Assembly: GCF_004361855.1 (NCBI RefSeq) | Contig: NZ_SNWQ01000004.1 | Coordinates: 62,001 to 126,000 of the forward strand | Length of the DNA: 64,000 nucleotides | Direction of reading: 5' to 3' | From: Kribbella caucasensis | Lineage (GTDB): Bacteria > Actinomycetota > Actinomycetes > Propionibacteriales > Kribbellaceae | Part shown: positions 1 to 8,297 of the stretch, one piece after another | Layout: every line of letters begins with the position of its first letter | Position numbering within the stretch: position 1 is the first letter of the stretch | The notes under the pieces: generated by a model | The model's input: only the letters and a program-made list of their open reading frames with translations | Database searches by the model: none | What the model was told of the DNA's origin: nothing | Position numbers and translations under genes: made by a program

Positions 1-268
1 CCCGCTCGACCTCGGTACGCCGATCGACGCGACCCCCGAACAGAGCAACGGCGCCTGCTTCTTCGACGCCACCAACATCAGCCGCGAGGCCCGCGCGAAC
101 CGGTCACTCCTGGCCGACATCCTGTCCTCGGCCGGCCTGGTGAACTACCCCACCGAGTGGTGGCACTGGTCCTTCGGCGACCGCTATTGGGCCTACACCG
201 AACAACACCCCCACGCCATCTACGGCCCACTTGCGCAAAACCAAATAGGCCAGAATCATGTGCTGTAA
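1..268 (+). CDS. D-Ala-D-Ala dipeptidase (VanX-like), C-terminal part
   Basis: The reading frame is open from the window edge to a TAA at 266-268 and gives 88 residues. It contains the EWWHW motif (about residues 52-56), in which VanX-family zinc dipeptidases place the catalytic Glu and the last zinc-binding His. The upstream SxHxxGxAxD zinc motif would lie outside the window. The family cleaves D-Ala-D-Ala, either in cell-wall recycling or in vancomycin resistance. No vanH or vanA partner is visible, so a recycling or nutritional role is more likely. Downstream is a hairpin terminator and then an unrelated operon. The family call is good; the exact substrate is inferred. Confidence 0.85.
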   Translation, partial: PLDLGTPIDATPEQSNGACFFDATNISREARANRSLLADILSSAGLVNYPTEWWHWSFGDRYWAYTEQHPHAIYGPLAQNQIGQNHVL

Positions 269-300
269 ATCCGATCCGGTGAATACTGGATATTGATAGG

Positions 301-326
301 AGCTGCCTATTGCGTGATAGGCAGCT
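301..326 (+). terminator. Hairpin terminator after the VanX-like gene
   Basis: A perfect 10-bp stem (AGCTGCCTAT at 301-310 with ATAGGCAGCT at 317-326) encloses a 6-nt loop and is followed by a T-rich stretch. It lies 33 bp after the dipeptidase stop and before fdsG, so it probably insulates the two units. Confidence 0.7.
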
Positions 327-366
327 TTGCTTTGACCCGGGCCGGTGTGGCCGGGACCGTTGGGTT

Positions 367-861
367 ATGACGATGGAAGTCACGGATTCCGCCCCGCCAC
401 CGGCCGCCGGACGTCCCCAGCGCGTGCGCGAGCTCGCCACCGAACGCAAAAGGATGCGCGGTGCGTTGATGCCGATCCTGCATGCGGTGCAGGAGGAATT
501 CGGCTGGATAAGTCAGACCGACATCCCCGTGATCGCGGATGTACTGAACTTATCCGTTGCCGAGGTGCACGGCGTGGTGACGTTCTATCGGGACTTCCGC
601 CGCGAACCGGTGGGCCGGACCGTCGTCCGGATCTGTCAGGCCGAGGCGTGCCGCTCGGTCGGCGCCGTCGACCTGGCCGAGCACGCGAAACGCAGTACCG
701 GCCTTGGGTTCGGTGAGACGACGTACGACGGACGGCTGACCGTGGATGAGGTGTTCTGCCTCGGCAACTGCGCACTCGGTCCGGCGGTCCAGGTCGGCGA
801 CAAGGTGCACGGCCGGGTCACGCCCGCCCGGCTGGACGCGATCCTCGGGGAGGCACGATGA
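367..861 (+). CDS. fdsG: NAD-dependent formate dehydrogenase gamma subunit
   Basis: A 164-residue NuoE-like protein that carries a [2Fe-2S] cluster and passes electrons within the cytoplasmic formate:NAD oxidoreductase. The four cluster cysteines are visible as C90-x4-C95 and C131-x3-C135, with the usual helical N-terminal part before them. The frame is open from a TTG at 310, but that codon lies inside the upstream terminator hairpin. The ATG at 367 (or the ATG two codons later) gives the normal family length. It is the first gene of a tightly coupled operon and its TGA overlaps the fdsB ATG. Confidence 0.93.
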   Translation: MTMEVTDSAPPPAAGRPQRVRELATERKRMRGALMPILHAVQEEFGWISQTDIPVIADVLNLSVAEVHGVVTFYRDFRREPVGRTVVRICQAEACRSVGAVDLAEHAKRSTGLGFGETTYDGRLTVDEVFCLGNCALGPAVQVGDKVHGRVTPARLDAILGEAR

Positions 862-2384
862 AGGTGTTCGTACCGCGGGACGCGGCGGCCCGGTCCGTCC
901 GCGCCGATGAGGTCGCCGAGCGGATCGCTGCCGTAGCGGCCGGCGCCGATGTGGACGTGGTCCGCAACGGATCGCGGGGCATGCTCTGGCTGGAACCACT
1001 GGTCGAGGTGGAGACCGCCGAAGGACGGGTCGGGTACGGACCGGTCGCGCCCGAGGACATCGACGGACTGGTCGCCGCCGGGATGCTGACGGGTGGCGCC
1101 CGCAGTGAAGGCGCCTATCTCGGACTCGTCGACGAACTCCCGTGGATGAAACGCCAGCAGCGGTTGACGTTCGCTCGCGTCGGCGTCGTCGATCCTCGTT
1201 CGGCCGACGACTTCGCGCAGTACGAAGGAAACCAGGGACTGAAGCAGGCGCTGACCATGTCGCCGGCCGACGTGGTCGAGGAAGTCGTGAACTCCGGACT
1301 GCGGGGTCGCGGCGGCGCGGGGTTCCCGACCGGGATCAAGTGGCGCACGGTGCTCGGGGCCGAGTCGGACCTGAAGTTCGTTTGCTGCAACGCGGACGAG
1401 GGAGACTCGGGGACGTTCGCCGACCGGATGCTGATCGAGGGCGACCCGTTCGCGTTGATCGAGGGGATGACGATCGCGGCGTACGCCGTCGGCGCGACCG
1501 AAGGCTACGTGTACCTGCGGTCGGAGTACCCGGATGCGATCGAGACGCTGAACGCGGCGATCGTCACCGCCCGCGAGCGGGGCTGGCTTGGGCCGAACAT
1601 CCTCGGCTCGGAACTCAGCTTCGACCTGCATGTCCGGGTCGGCGCCGGCGCGTACATCTGCGGTGAAGAGACGAGCATGCTGGAGAGTCTCGAGGGTAAG
1701 CGTGGGATGGTCCGGGCGAAACCCCCGATCCCTGCCCTGGAAGGACTTTTCGGCCGCCCGACCGTGGTCAACAACGTGTTGTCGTTGGCAACGGTCCCGA
1801 CGATCCTGGCGAACGGCGCGGCGGCGTACGCGGCGTACGGGATGGGCCGTTCGCTCGGCACCAACGTGTTCCAGCTGGGCGGCAACGTCGCCCGCGGCGG
1901 GATCGTCGAGACCGCGTTCGGGATCACGCTCGGCGAGTTGGTGCAGGAGCTCGGTGGCGGTGCCGCGTCCGGCCGGCCGGTTCGCGCGGTCCAGGTCGGC
2001 GGACCGTTGGGCGCCTATCTCCCGGTCGAGCAGTTCGACCTGCCGATGGACTACGAGTCGTTCGCCGCGGCCGGTGCGATGGTCGGGCACGGCGGCATCG
2101 TGGTGTTCGACGAGACCGTCGACATGGCCGCGATGGCCCGGTTCGCGTTCGAGTTCTGCGCCGAGGAGTCGTGCGGGAAGTGCACGCCGTGCCGGGTCGG
2201 CGCGGTCCGCGGCGTCGAGACGATCGACCGGATCACCGCCGGCGTCGACCGGGACAAGAACCTCGTCCTGCTCGACGACCTCTGTGACCTGATGACCGAC
2301 GGTTCGCTCTGCGCGATGGGCGGCCTCACCCCACTGCCGGTACGCAGTGCCGTCCGCCACTTCGGAGAGGACTTCCAAGCATGA
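858..2384 (+). CDS. fdsB: NAD-dependent formate dehydrogenase beta subunit
   Basis: A 508-residue NuoF-like flavoprotein that binds FMN and NADH and reduces NAD with electrons from formate. Residues 1-100 form the thioredoxin-like N-terminal extension typical of FdsB and HoxF. The glycine-rich FMN/NADH region follows (GRGGAGFPTGIKW, about 150-162), with CCNADEGDSGTF at about 177-187. The N3-type [4Fe-4S] ligands are C439, C442, C445 and C485. ATGA overlaps join it to both fdsG and fdsA, so translation is probably coupled. Length and motifs are complete. Confidence 0.95.
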   Translation: MKVFVPRDAAARSVRADEVAERIAAVAAGADVDVVRNGSRGMLWLEPLVEVETAEGRVGYGPVAPEDIDGLVAAGMLTGGARSEGAYLGLVDELPWMKRQQRLTFARVGVVDPRSADDFAQYEGNQGLKQALTMSPADVVEEVVNSGLRGRGGAGFPTGIKWRTVLGAESDLKFVCCNADEGDSGTFADRMLIEGDPFALIEGMTIAAYAVGATEGYVYLRSEYPDAIETLNAAIVTARERGWLGPNILGSELSFDLHVRVGAGAYICGEETSMLESLEGKRGMVRAKPPIPALEGLFGRPTVVNNVLSLATVPTILANGAAAYAAYGMGRSLGTNVFQLGGNVARGGIVETAFGITLGELVQELGGGAASGRPVRAVQVGGPLGAYLPVEQFDLPMDYESFAAAGAMVGHGGIVVFDETVDMAAMARFAFEFCAEESCGKCTPCRVGAVRGVETIDRITAGVDRDKNLVLLDDLCDLMTDGSLCAMGGLTPLPVRSAVRHFGEDFQA

Positions 2385-5191
2385 CCCTGCTCAAGGAACC
2401 CGATTTCGGAACTCCGGCCCGCGACGGCGAGGCGACCGTCGAGCTGACCATCGACGGGATCGCCGTCGCCGTCCCACCTGGGACTTCGGTGATGCGCGCG
2501 GCCAAGCAGGCCGGGGTCGACATCCCCAAACTGTGCGCGACCGACAGCCTGGAGGCGTTCGGGTCCTGCCGGTTGTGCGTGGTCGAGATCGACGGCGCGC
2601 GCGGTACGCCGGCCTCCTGTACGACGCCGGTCGGGCCGGGCATGGCGGTGCGGACCCAGAACGAGAAGCTCGGCAAGCTCCGCCGCGGGGTGATGGAGCT
2701 CTACATCTCCGACCACCCGCTCGACTGCCTGACCTGTTCGGCCAACGGCGACTGCGAACTGCAGGACATGGCCGGGGTCACCGGACTGCGCGAGGTCCGG
2801 TACGGCTCCGGGGTCGAGGCCGGCGCGAACCACATGGACGCGCCGACGGACTCCTCGAACCCGTACTTCGACTTCGACGCCTCCAAGTGCATCGTCTGCT
2901 CCCGCTGCGTCCGCGCGTGCGACGAGGTCCAGGGCACGCTCGCACTCACCATTGACGGTCGCGGCTTCGACTCGAAGGTTGCCGCCGGCATGGATGTCGG
3001 CTTCATGGACTCCGACTGCGTGTCGTGCGGCGCATGTGTCCAGGCCTGCCCGACCGCGACCCTGCAGGAGAAGTCGGTCGTCGAGCTCGGCATGCCTACC
3101 CGCTCGGTCGTCACCACCTGCGCGTACTGCGGGGTCGGCTGCTCGTTCAAGGCCGAGCTCCGCGGCGACGAACTCGTCCGGATGGTGCCGTACAAGAACG
3201 GAGGGGCGAACGAGGGGCACAGTTGCGTCAAGGGCCGGTTCGCCTTCGGGTACGCGAGTCACCCGGATCGCGTGCTCGAACCGATGGTCCGCGACGCGAT
3301 CACCGATCCGTGGCGCAAGGTCTCCTGGGAGGAGGCGATCGGCTTCACAGCCCGCCGGCTGCGTGAGATCCAGGCTGCCCACGGCCAGGGTTCGATCGGC
3401 GCGATCACCTCATCGCGGACCACCAACGAAGAGGTCTACGCGGTGCAGAAGATGGTCCGCGCGGTGTTCGGCAACAACAACGTCGACACCTGCGCGCGGG
3501 TCTGCCACTCGCCCACGGGGTACGGGCTCAAGCAGACCTTCGGCGAGTCGGCCGGCACCCAGGACTTCCGCTCGGTGGAGAAGTCGGACGTGATCCTGGT
3601 GATCGGCGCGAACCCGACCGACGGGCACCCGGTGTTCGCGTCCCGGATGAAGAAGCGGCTTCGCCAGGGAGCCAAGCTGATCGTGGTCGACCCGCGGCGG
3701 ATCGATCTGGTCCGCTCGCCGCACATCGAGGCGCAGCACCACCTCCAGCTCGCGCCCGGGACGAACGTTGCCGTGATCAACGCTTTCGCGCATGTGGTCG
3801 TCACCGAAGGTCTGGTGGACCGTGCGTTCGTCTCCCAGCGGTGTGAGGACTTCGATACTTGGGAGCAGTTCATCTCCGCTCCGGAGCACAGCCCCGAGGC
3901 GGTTGCGTCGGTCACGGGTGTGGACGCGGAGGAGTTGCGCGCGGCGGCCCGGCTCTTCGCGACCAGCGGCAACGCGGCGATCTACTACGGTCTGGGCGTC
4001 ACCGAACACAGCCAGGGCTCGACCATGGTGATGGGGATGGCGAACCTGGCGATGGCGACCGGCAACATCGGCCGCCGTGGTGTCGGCGTGAACCCGTTGC
4101 GCGGGCAGAACAACGTGCAGGGCTCCTGCGACATGGGTTCGTTCCCACATGAGCTGCCGGGGTACCGGCATGTGTCCGACGACGGCGCGCGGGACGTCTA
4201 CCAGCAGCTCTGGGGTACGCCGCTGCTGAACGAACCGGGTCTCAGGATCCCCAACATGTTCGACGCAGCGATCGACGGTTCCTTCCGGGCGCTGTTCGTG
4301 CAGGGCGAGGACATCGCGCAGTCCGACCCGAATACGCAGCATGTATTCGCCGCGCTCTCCTCGCTCGAGTTGCTGGTCGTGCAGGATCTGTTCGAGAACG
4401 AGACCGCCAAGTTCGCGCACGTGCTGCTGCCGGGAACGTCGTTCCTGGAGAAGGACGGCACTTTCACCAACGCCGAGCGCCGGATCAACCGGGTCCGCCC
4501 GGTGATGGCGCCGCAGACCGGTAAGCAGGAATGGCAGATCATCTGCGAGATCGCCCAGGAGATGGGCTATCCGATGCACTACGACTCGGCCAGCCAGATC
4601 ATGGACGAGATCGCGCTCACCACCCCGACGTTCATGGGAGTGTCGTTCAAGAAGCTCGACGAGGTCGGCTCGGTGCAGTGGCCGTGCAACCTGGAGCACC
4701 CCGATGGGACGCCGATCATGCACGAGGAGGAGTTCACCCGGGGCAAGGGCCGGTTCATGGAGACGGTGTACGTGCCGACGACCGAGCGGTCGACGCGGAA
4801 GTACCCGTTGATCCTGACGACCGGGCGGATCCTCTCGCAGTACAACGTGGGCGCGCAGACCCGGCGTACGGCGAACGTCGCATGGCATCCGGAGGACATC
4901 CTGGAACTGCATCCGCACGACGCGGAGGTGCGCGGGATCGAGGACGGATCCACGGTCGCGTTGTCGAGCCGGGTCGGGCGGACGACGTTGCGGGCTCGGT
5001 TGTCGGAGCGGATGCCGGTGGGGGTCTGCTACACCACGTTCCACCACCCGGTGACGGGGGCGAACGTGATCACCACGGACAACTCGGACTGGGCGACGAA
5101 CTGCCCGGAGTACAAGGTGACCGCGGTACAGGTCGATCTGGTGGTCGAGCCGTCCGCGGCATCGCTGGAGACTGTTGCGGTGGGCAACTGA
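2381..5191 (+). CDS. fdsA: NAD-dependent formate dehydrogenase alpha (catalytic) subunit
   Basis: A 936-residue molybdenum or tungsten bis-MGD enzyme that oxidises formate to CO2. In order: a [2Fe-2S] domain (C52, C63, C66, C80); a His-ligated [4Fe-4S] site (H112, C116, C119, C125); two ferredoxin-type clusters (C170/173/176/180 and C213/216/219/223); a proximal [4Fe-4S] site (C247, C250, C254, C282); then the molybdopterin domains. The metal ligand is Cys375, followed by His376, in CARVCHSPTG, so this is a cysteine enzyme and not a selenocysteine one. No Tat signal is present, which fits a soluble FdsABG complex. The ATG overlaps fdsB and the TGA overlaps the fdsD start. Confidence 0.96.
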   Translation: MTLLKEPDFGTPARDGEATVELTIDGIAVAVPPGTSVMRAAKQAGVDIPKLCATDSLEAFGSCRLCVVEIDGARGTPASCTTPVGPGMAVRTQNEKLGKLRRGVMELYISDHPLDCLTCSANGDCELQDMAGVTGLREVRYGSGVEAGANHMDAPTDSSNPYFDFDASKCIVCSRCVRACDEVQGTLALTIDGRGFDSKVAAGMDVGFMDSDCVSCGACVQACPTATLQEKSVVELGMPTRSVVTTCAYCGVGCSFKAELRGDELVRMVPYKNGGANEGHSCVKGRFAFGYASHPDRVLEPMVRDAITDPWRKVSWEEAIGFTARRLREIQAAHGQGSIGAITSSRTTNEEVYAVQKMVRAVFGNNNVDTCARVCHSPTGYGLKQTFGESAGTQDFRSVEKSDVILVIGANPTDGHPVFASRMKKRLRQGAKLIVVDPRRIDLVRSPHIEAQHHLQLAPGTNVAVINAFAHVVVTEGLVDRAFVSQRCEDFDTWEQFISAPEHSPEAVASVTGVDAEELRAAARLFATSGNAAIYYGLGVTEHSQGSTMVMGMANLAMATGNIGRRGVGVNPLRGQNNVQGSCDMGSFPHELPGYRHVSDDGARDVYQQLWGTPLLNEPGLRIPNMFDAAIDGSFRALFVQGEDIAQSDPNTQHVFAALSSLELLVVQDLFENETAKFAHVLLPGTSFLEKDGTFTNAERRINRVRPVMAPQTGKQEWQIICEIAQEMGYPMHYDSASQIMDEIALTTPTFMGVSFKKLDEVGSVQWPCNLEHPDGTPIMHEEEFTRGKGRFMETVYVPTTERSTRKYPLILTTGRILSQYNVGAQTRRTANVAWHPEDILELHPHDAEVRGIEDGSTVALSSRVGRTTLRARLSERMPVGVCYTTFHHPVTGANVITTDNSDWATNCPEYKVTAVQVDLVVEPSAASLETVAVGN

Positions 5192-5430
5192 TGAGCGGAG
5201 TGGGGCTTCCGCCGCAGGTCCGGCTGGCCAACGAGATCGCCCGCCAGTTCGCCCACCGTACGCCGGCCGACGCGGCGACTGCGATCGCCACTCACATCAG
5301 GGCCGTCTGGGATCCGCGGATGAAGGCGGCCCTGATCGCTCATCTGGATGCGGGCGGCGAGGACCTCGACCCGGTCGCGGCACTTGCAGCCGCCCAGCTC
5401 CGCCCGGTTGACGCACAAGGAGCCAAGTAG
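5191..5430 (+). CDS. fdsD: Formate dehydrogenase delta subunit
   Basis: A 79-residue protein matching the small FdsD family: an N-terminal LANxIAxQF-type helix, a conserved central AxxIxxHIRxxWDPRM, and a short acidic tail. FdsD is linked to assembly or stability of the FdsABG complex and to cofactor handling. Its ATG overlaps the fdsA stop (TGATG) and its TAG overlaps the GTG of the next gene, so the operon is unbroken here. Confidence 0.9.
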   Translation: MSGVGLPPQVRLANEIARQFAHRTPADAATAIATHIRAVWDPRMKAALIAHLDAGGEDLDPVAALAAAQLRPVDAQGAK

Positions 5431-6617
5431 TGCAGACTGCGGGGATGCGTCGTCGTCATGCGGCGGCGGCGCTTCCCTGGGATGCAGCGAGGGAGTTGGC
5501 GCACGCCGCAGCCGCACCGTTGAAGTGTCGGCCCCAACCGCTGGCCGACACGTACGGCTGCACGCTCGCCACCCCGCTCGTCGCACCCGCTCCGGTCCCA
5601 CCGGTGGACCGCGCCGCCATGGACGGCTACGCGGTCTCCGGCGCCGGCCCTTGGCGCCTGGTCGGGGTTGTGTCGGCCTCTTCGGGACAGGCGGCTCCAC
5701 TGGCAGACGGCGAGGCATGCGCCATCGTCACCGGCGCCGCCATCCCGACTGGCACTACAGCAGTACTACCGGACGAAGAAGCTCTCCTGCCTTCCTCTGA
5801 CACTGTCTCTGGTGAGGTTTCGCCGGGGCGGCACATTCGGCGGGCTGGGGAGGAGTGTGTTGCCGGGGAGGTGTTGTTGCCTGCTGGCGTTGTCGTGCAG
5901 CCGGGTGTGCTGGGGCTTGCGGCGACGCTCGGCCTCGACCGGCTGACGGTGATTCCGCAGCCCCGGGTTGCTTCGCTGGTGACGGGTGACGAACTCGTGC
6001 ACCGAGGACCTTCAGGACCCGGCAGGGTTCGCGACGCGATCGGGCCGATGCTGCCTGGTCTCATCGGTCAAGCCGGCGCCATCGCCCTGCCCGTCGTGCA
6101 CCTGCCGGACTCGCGCAGGGATCTGGTCAACGCCCTGACCGACACCCAGGCCGACCTGATCCTCGTCTCCGGTTCCTCCGCCTCCGGGCCGGCCGACCAC
6201 CTGCGCCCCGCATTGGCGGAACTGGGGGGCGAACTGATCATCGACGGAGTCGCCTGCCGCCCCGGGCATCCCCAGGCACTCGCCAGGTTCGACGACGGAC
6301 GGCTGGTACTCGGGCTGCCGGGGAATCCCCTCGCGGCATTGACCGCCTTCCTCACTCTCGGGGCAGCGGCTCTGCACCGGCTCCGGGGATTACCGTTGCC
6401 CACTCTCCCGATAGCGCCAGTACCCGGTGGGCTCGCGTGTCATCCGGATAGCACCCGTCTAGTGCCAGTCCGCGTCGGCCCGCAGGGCGTAGTACCGGTT
6501 GGTCATGGTGGTTCCGCGATGCTCCGGGGAGTCGCCAGCGCGGACGCCCTCGCGGTAGTCGACCCCGGACCAGCAGAGGCGATCGCCGCCCGCCTGCTCT
6601 TCCTAGGCCGTGTCTGA
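5430..6617 (+). CDS. moeA: MoeA-like molybdopterin molybdotransferase
   Basis: A 395-residue MoeA/gephyrin-type protein that inserts molybdate into adenylylated molybdopterin in the cytoplasm. Family marks are PPVDRAAMDGYAV near residue 55, VTGAAIP near 100 and the LGLPGNPLAAL motif near 287. It is somewhat divergent from housekeeping MoeA and lies inside the formate dehydrogenase operon, so it is probably a dedicated copy. The GTG at 5430 overlaps the fdsD stop (TAGTG); an ATG at 5445 is an alternative. The last codons and the stop lie within the left arm of the hairpin element at 6606-6770, so the present C-terminus may have been reset by that element. Confidence 0.87.
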   Translation: MQTAGMRRRHAAAALPWDAARELAHAAAAPLKCRPQPLADTYGCTLATPLVAPAPVPPVDRAAMDGYAVSGAGPWRLVGVVSASSGQAAPLADGEACAIVTGAAIPTGTTAVLPDEEALLPSSDTVSGEVSPGRHIRRAGEECVAGEVLLPAGVVVQPGVLGLAATLGLDRLTVIPQPRVASLVTGDELVHRGPSGPGRVRDAIGPMLPGLIGQAGAIALPVVHLPDSRRDLVNALTDTQADLILVSGSSASGPADHLRPALAELGGELIIDGVACRPGHPQALARFDDGRLVLGLPGNPLAALTAFLTLGAAALHRLRGLPLPTLPIAPVPGGLACHPDSTRLVPVRVGPQGVVPVGHGGSAMLRGVASADALAVVDPGPAEAIAARLLFLGRV

Positions 6618-6770
6618 TGGTTTCCTGCAGTCGCGAGCAGGTGCTCGGTGCGGTAGCTCGGTGTGCTGGAGTGAAGGCCTCGATGCGGTGTTCATCGTGG
6701 CCTTTGCTCCAGTGCAGCGAGATGCCGTGCCGAGTGCCGCGCAGCACGCAGGAAACCATCAGACACGGCC
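6606..6770 (+). repeat. 165-nt near-perfect hairpin element (MITE-like or structured RNA)
   Basis: The outer arms are a perfect 23-bp inverted repeat (6606-6628 with 6748-6770). Pairing continues inward, with a 2-nt length difference between the arms, to a 5-bp stem (CGATG/CATCG) and a 7-nt loop at 6686-6692. In a 40-nt inner segment 11 positions are not Watson-Crick, and 9 of those are G-U wobbles if the plus strand is the RNA. The outer ends begin GGCCGTGTCTGA, resembling some IS5-type termini. The left arm supplies the moeA stop. No clear target duplication is seen. Confidence 0.75.
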
Positions 6771-6789
6771 TCGACCCAGGAGCACAGTT

Positions 6790-7632
6790 GTGGGGCGTCT
6801 GATCGCACGCAAGCCTGTACTGCGACTCGGCCCGGCCGGCGAACGCACCCGCCCGGACTCCATCGCCGTCGAGGAACCACTGGAGATCCGGGTCGACGGC
6901 AAACCCCTCGCGGTCACCATGCGAACGCCCGGTCACGATGTAGAACTCGCTCACGGCTTCCTCCACACCGAAGGCGTGATCGGTTCACCCGACGACATCC
7001 GCGACGCCCGGTACTGCGATTCGCGCGACGACGAAGGCCGCAACACCTACAACGTCCTCGACCTCGGCCTGGCCCCCGGCGTCCCTTCCCCGACGGTTGG
7101 AGTCGAGCGGAACTTCTACACGACCTCCTCTTGCGGCGTCTGCGGCAAAGCTTCCCTGGACGCGGTCCGCGTGAAGACCCGTTTCTCCCCCGCCGACGAC
7201 CCGATCCGCGTGCCCCTCGACGTACTGGCGTCACTGCCGGACCGCCTGCGCGAACACCAACAGGTCTTCGATCGCACCGGCGGCCTGCATGCCGCCGGCC
7301 TGTTCACGCCAACCGGCGAACTGCTCGTGGTCCGGGAGGACGTAGGCCGCCACAACGCCGTCGACAAGGTCGTCGGCTGGGCCCTCCTCGGCGGCCTGAT
7401 CCCCGCCCGAGGCTGCGTCCTGATCGTCTCCGGCCGCACCTCGTTCGAACTGGCCCAAAAGGCAGTCATGGCCGGAATCCCAGTCCTGGGCGCAGTCTCC
7501 GCCCCCTCCTCCCTGGCCGTCGACCTGGCCGACGAATGCGGCCTCACCTTGGCCGGCTTCATCCGCAACGGCTCCATGAACGTCTACGCCCACCCGAACC
7601 GCATCACCGTCCCGGCTCCCGTACAGATCTAG
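6790..7632 (+). CDS. fdhD: Formate dehydrogenase accessory sulfurtransferase
   Basis: A 280-residue FdhD protein, which passes sulfur from a cysteine desulfurase to the molybdenum cofactor and is required for formate dehydrogenase activity. The catalytic loop SSCGVCGK has Cys115 and Cys118, and the GDP/cofactor-binding half contains EDVGRHNAVDKVVG. The frame stays open upstream to 6610, but that stretch lies in the hairpin element and lacks homology-like sequence. The GTG at 6790, just after the element, begins the family-like sequence and is preferred. It ends in a bidirectional terminator. Confidence 0.93.
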   Translation: MGRLIARKPVLRLGPAGERTRPDSIAVEEPLEIRVDGKPLAVTMRTPGHDVELAHGFLHTEGVIGSPDDIRDARYCDSRDDEGRNTYNVLDLGLAPGVPSPTVGVERNFYTTSSCGVCGKASLDAVRVKTRFSPADDPIRVPLDVLASLPDRLREHQQVFDRTGGLHAAGLFTPTGELLVVREDVGRHNAVDKVVGWALLGGLIPARGCVLIVSGRTSFELAQKAVMAGIPVLGAVSAPSSLAVDLADECGLTLAGFIRNGSMNVYAHPNRITVPAPVQI

Positions 7633-7659
7633 TGGCCAGTGTCCGACACGGGCCACTAG
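7629..7659. terminator. Bidirectional terminator between fdhD and the response regulator
   Basis: CTAGTGGCC (7629-7637) pairs with GGCCACTAG (7651-7659). After a single A/G mismatch the stem continues as GTGTC/GACAC around one C. The fdhD TAG and the response-regulator TAG lie in opposite arms, so one hairpin closes both convergent genes. Confidence 0.8.
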
Positions 7660-8297
7660 TTCGTGCCGAGGCCGGTGGTGCGGGCTCGGACTATTGCTTC
7701 GGCTCGGGTGGTGACCTGGAGCTTGGCGAAGATGCTGGTGATGTGGTTGCCGATCGTCGCGGTGGCCAGGTTGAGCCGGCTCGCTATGGCGGCGTTCCCC
7801 AGTCCGTCGGCGATCAGCGCCAGTACTTCGCGCTCCCGCGGGGTCAGCTCCGGGAAGAGCGCCTCGTCCGTGCGCGGGCGGGACAGATAGGCCAACGTCC
7901 GGCGCGCGATCCCCGGGCCGAAGATCGCCCCTCCGTCGGCGACGGCGGCGATCGCACGGATCACGTTGTCCCCCGCGGCGCCCTTCAGCACATAACCGCG
8001 TGCCCCGGCGCGCATCGCGGCGAACACCGACTCGTCGTCGTCGAACATCGTCAGCATCAGTACGGCGACGTCCGGCGCGACCCGGGCGATCTCGCGAGTG
8101 GCCTCGATCCCGGTGACCTCGGGCATCTGGATGTCCATCACGAGTACGTCCGGCTTCAGCGTGACGGCAGCCCGGACCGCCTCCGACCCAGTCGCTGCCG
8201 TACCGACCAACTCGAACCCGTCGCGAGCCGACAGCAGCGCCGCGAGTCCTTCCCGGACGATGCCGTGGTCGTCGGCGACGACAATGCGAACCGTCAT
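7656..8297 (-). CDS. NarL/LuxR-family response regulator
   Basis: A 213-residue two-component regulator. The receiver domain has the acidic pair D9/D10, phospho-acceptor D55 and a conserved Lys near 105. The C-terminal LuxR helix-turn-helix begins at about residue 148 (LTPREREVLALIADGLGN). It overlaps its histidine kinase by an ATGA junction, so the two are co-translated. The target is not known; the divergent membrane-protein gene beyond the kinase is the nearest candidate. The family assignment is secure. Confidence 0.93.
   Translation of the reverse strand: MTVRIVVADDHGIVREGLAALLSARDGFELVGTAATGSEAVRAAVTLKPDVLVMDIQMPEVTGIEATREIARVAPDVAVLMLTMFDDDESVFAAMRAGARGYVLKGAAGDNVIRAIAAVADGGAIFGPGIARRTLAYLSRPRTDEALFPELTPREREVLALIADGLGNAAIASRLNLATATIGNHITSIFAKLQVTTRAEAIVRARTTGLGTN

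Noticed and set aside
636..2378. Long minus-strand open frame opposite fdsB
   Set aside because: Arg/Asp/His-rich composition and no motifs; fdsB on the plus strand explains the region fully.
6606..6770. Intact insertion sequence
   Set aside because: Only 165 bp, no transposase frame and no clear target duplication; at most a non-autonomous element.
6610..6789. N-terminal extension of FdhD
   Set aside because: The extension is translated hairpin element, not FdhD family sequence; GTG 6790 gives the normal length.
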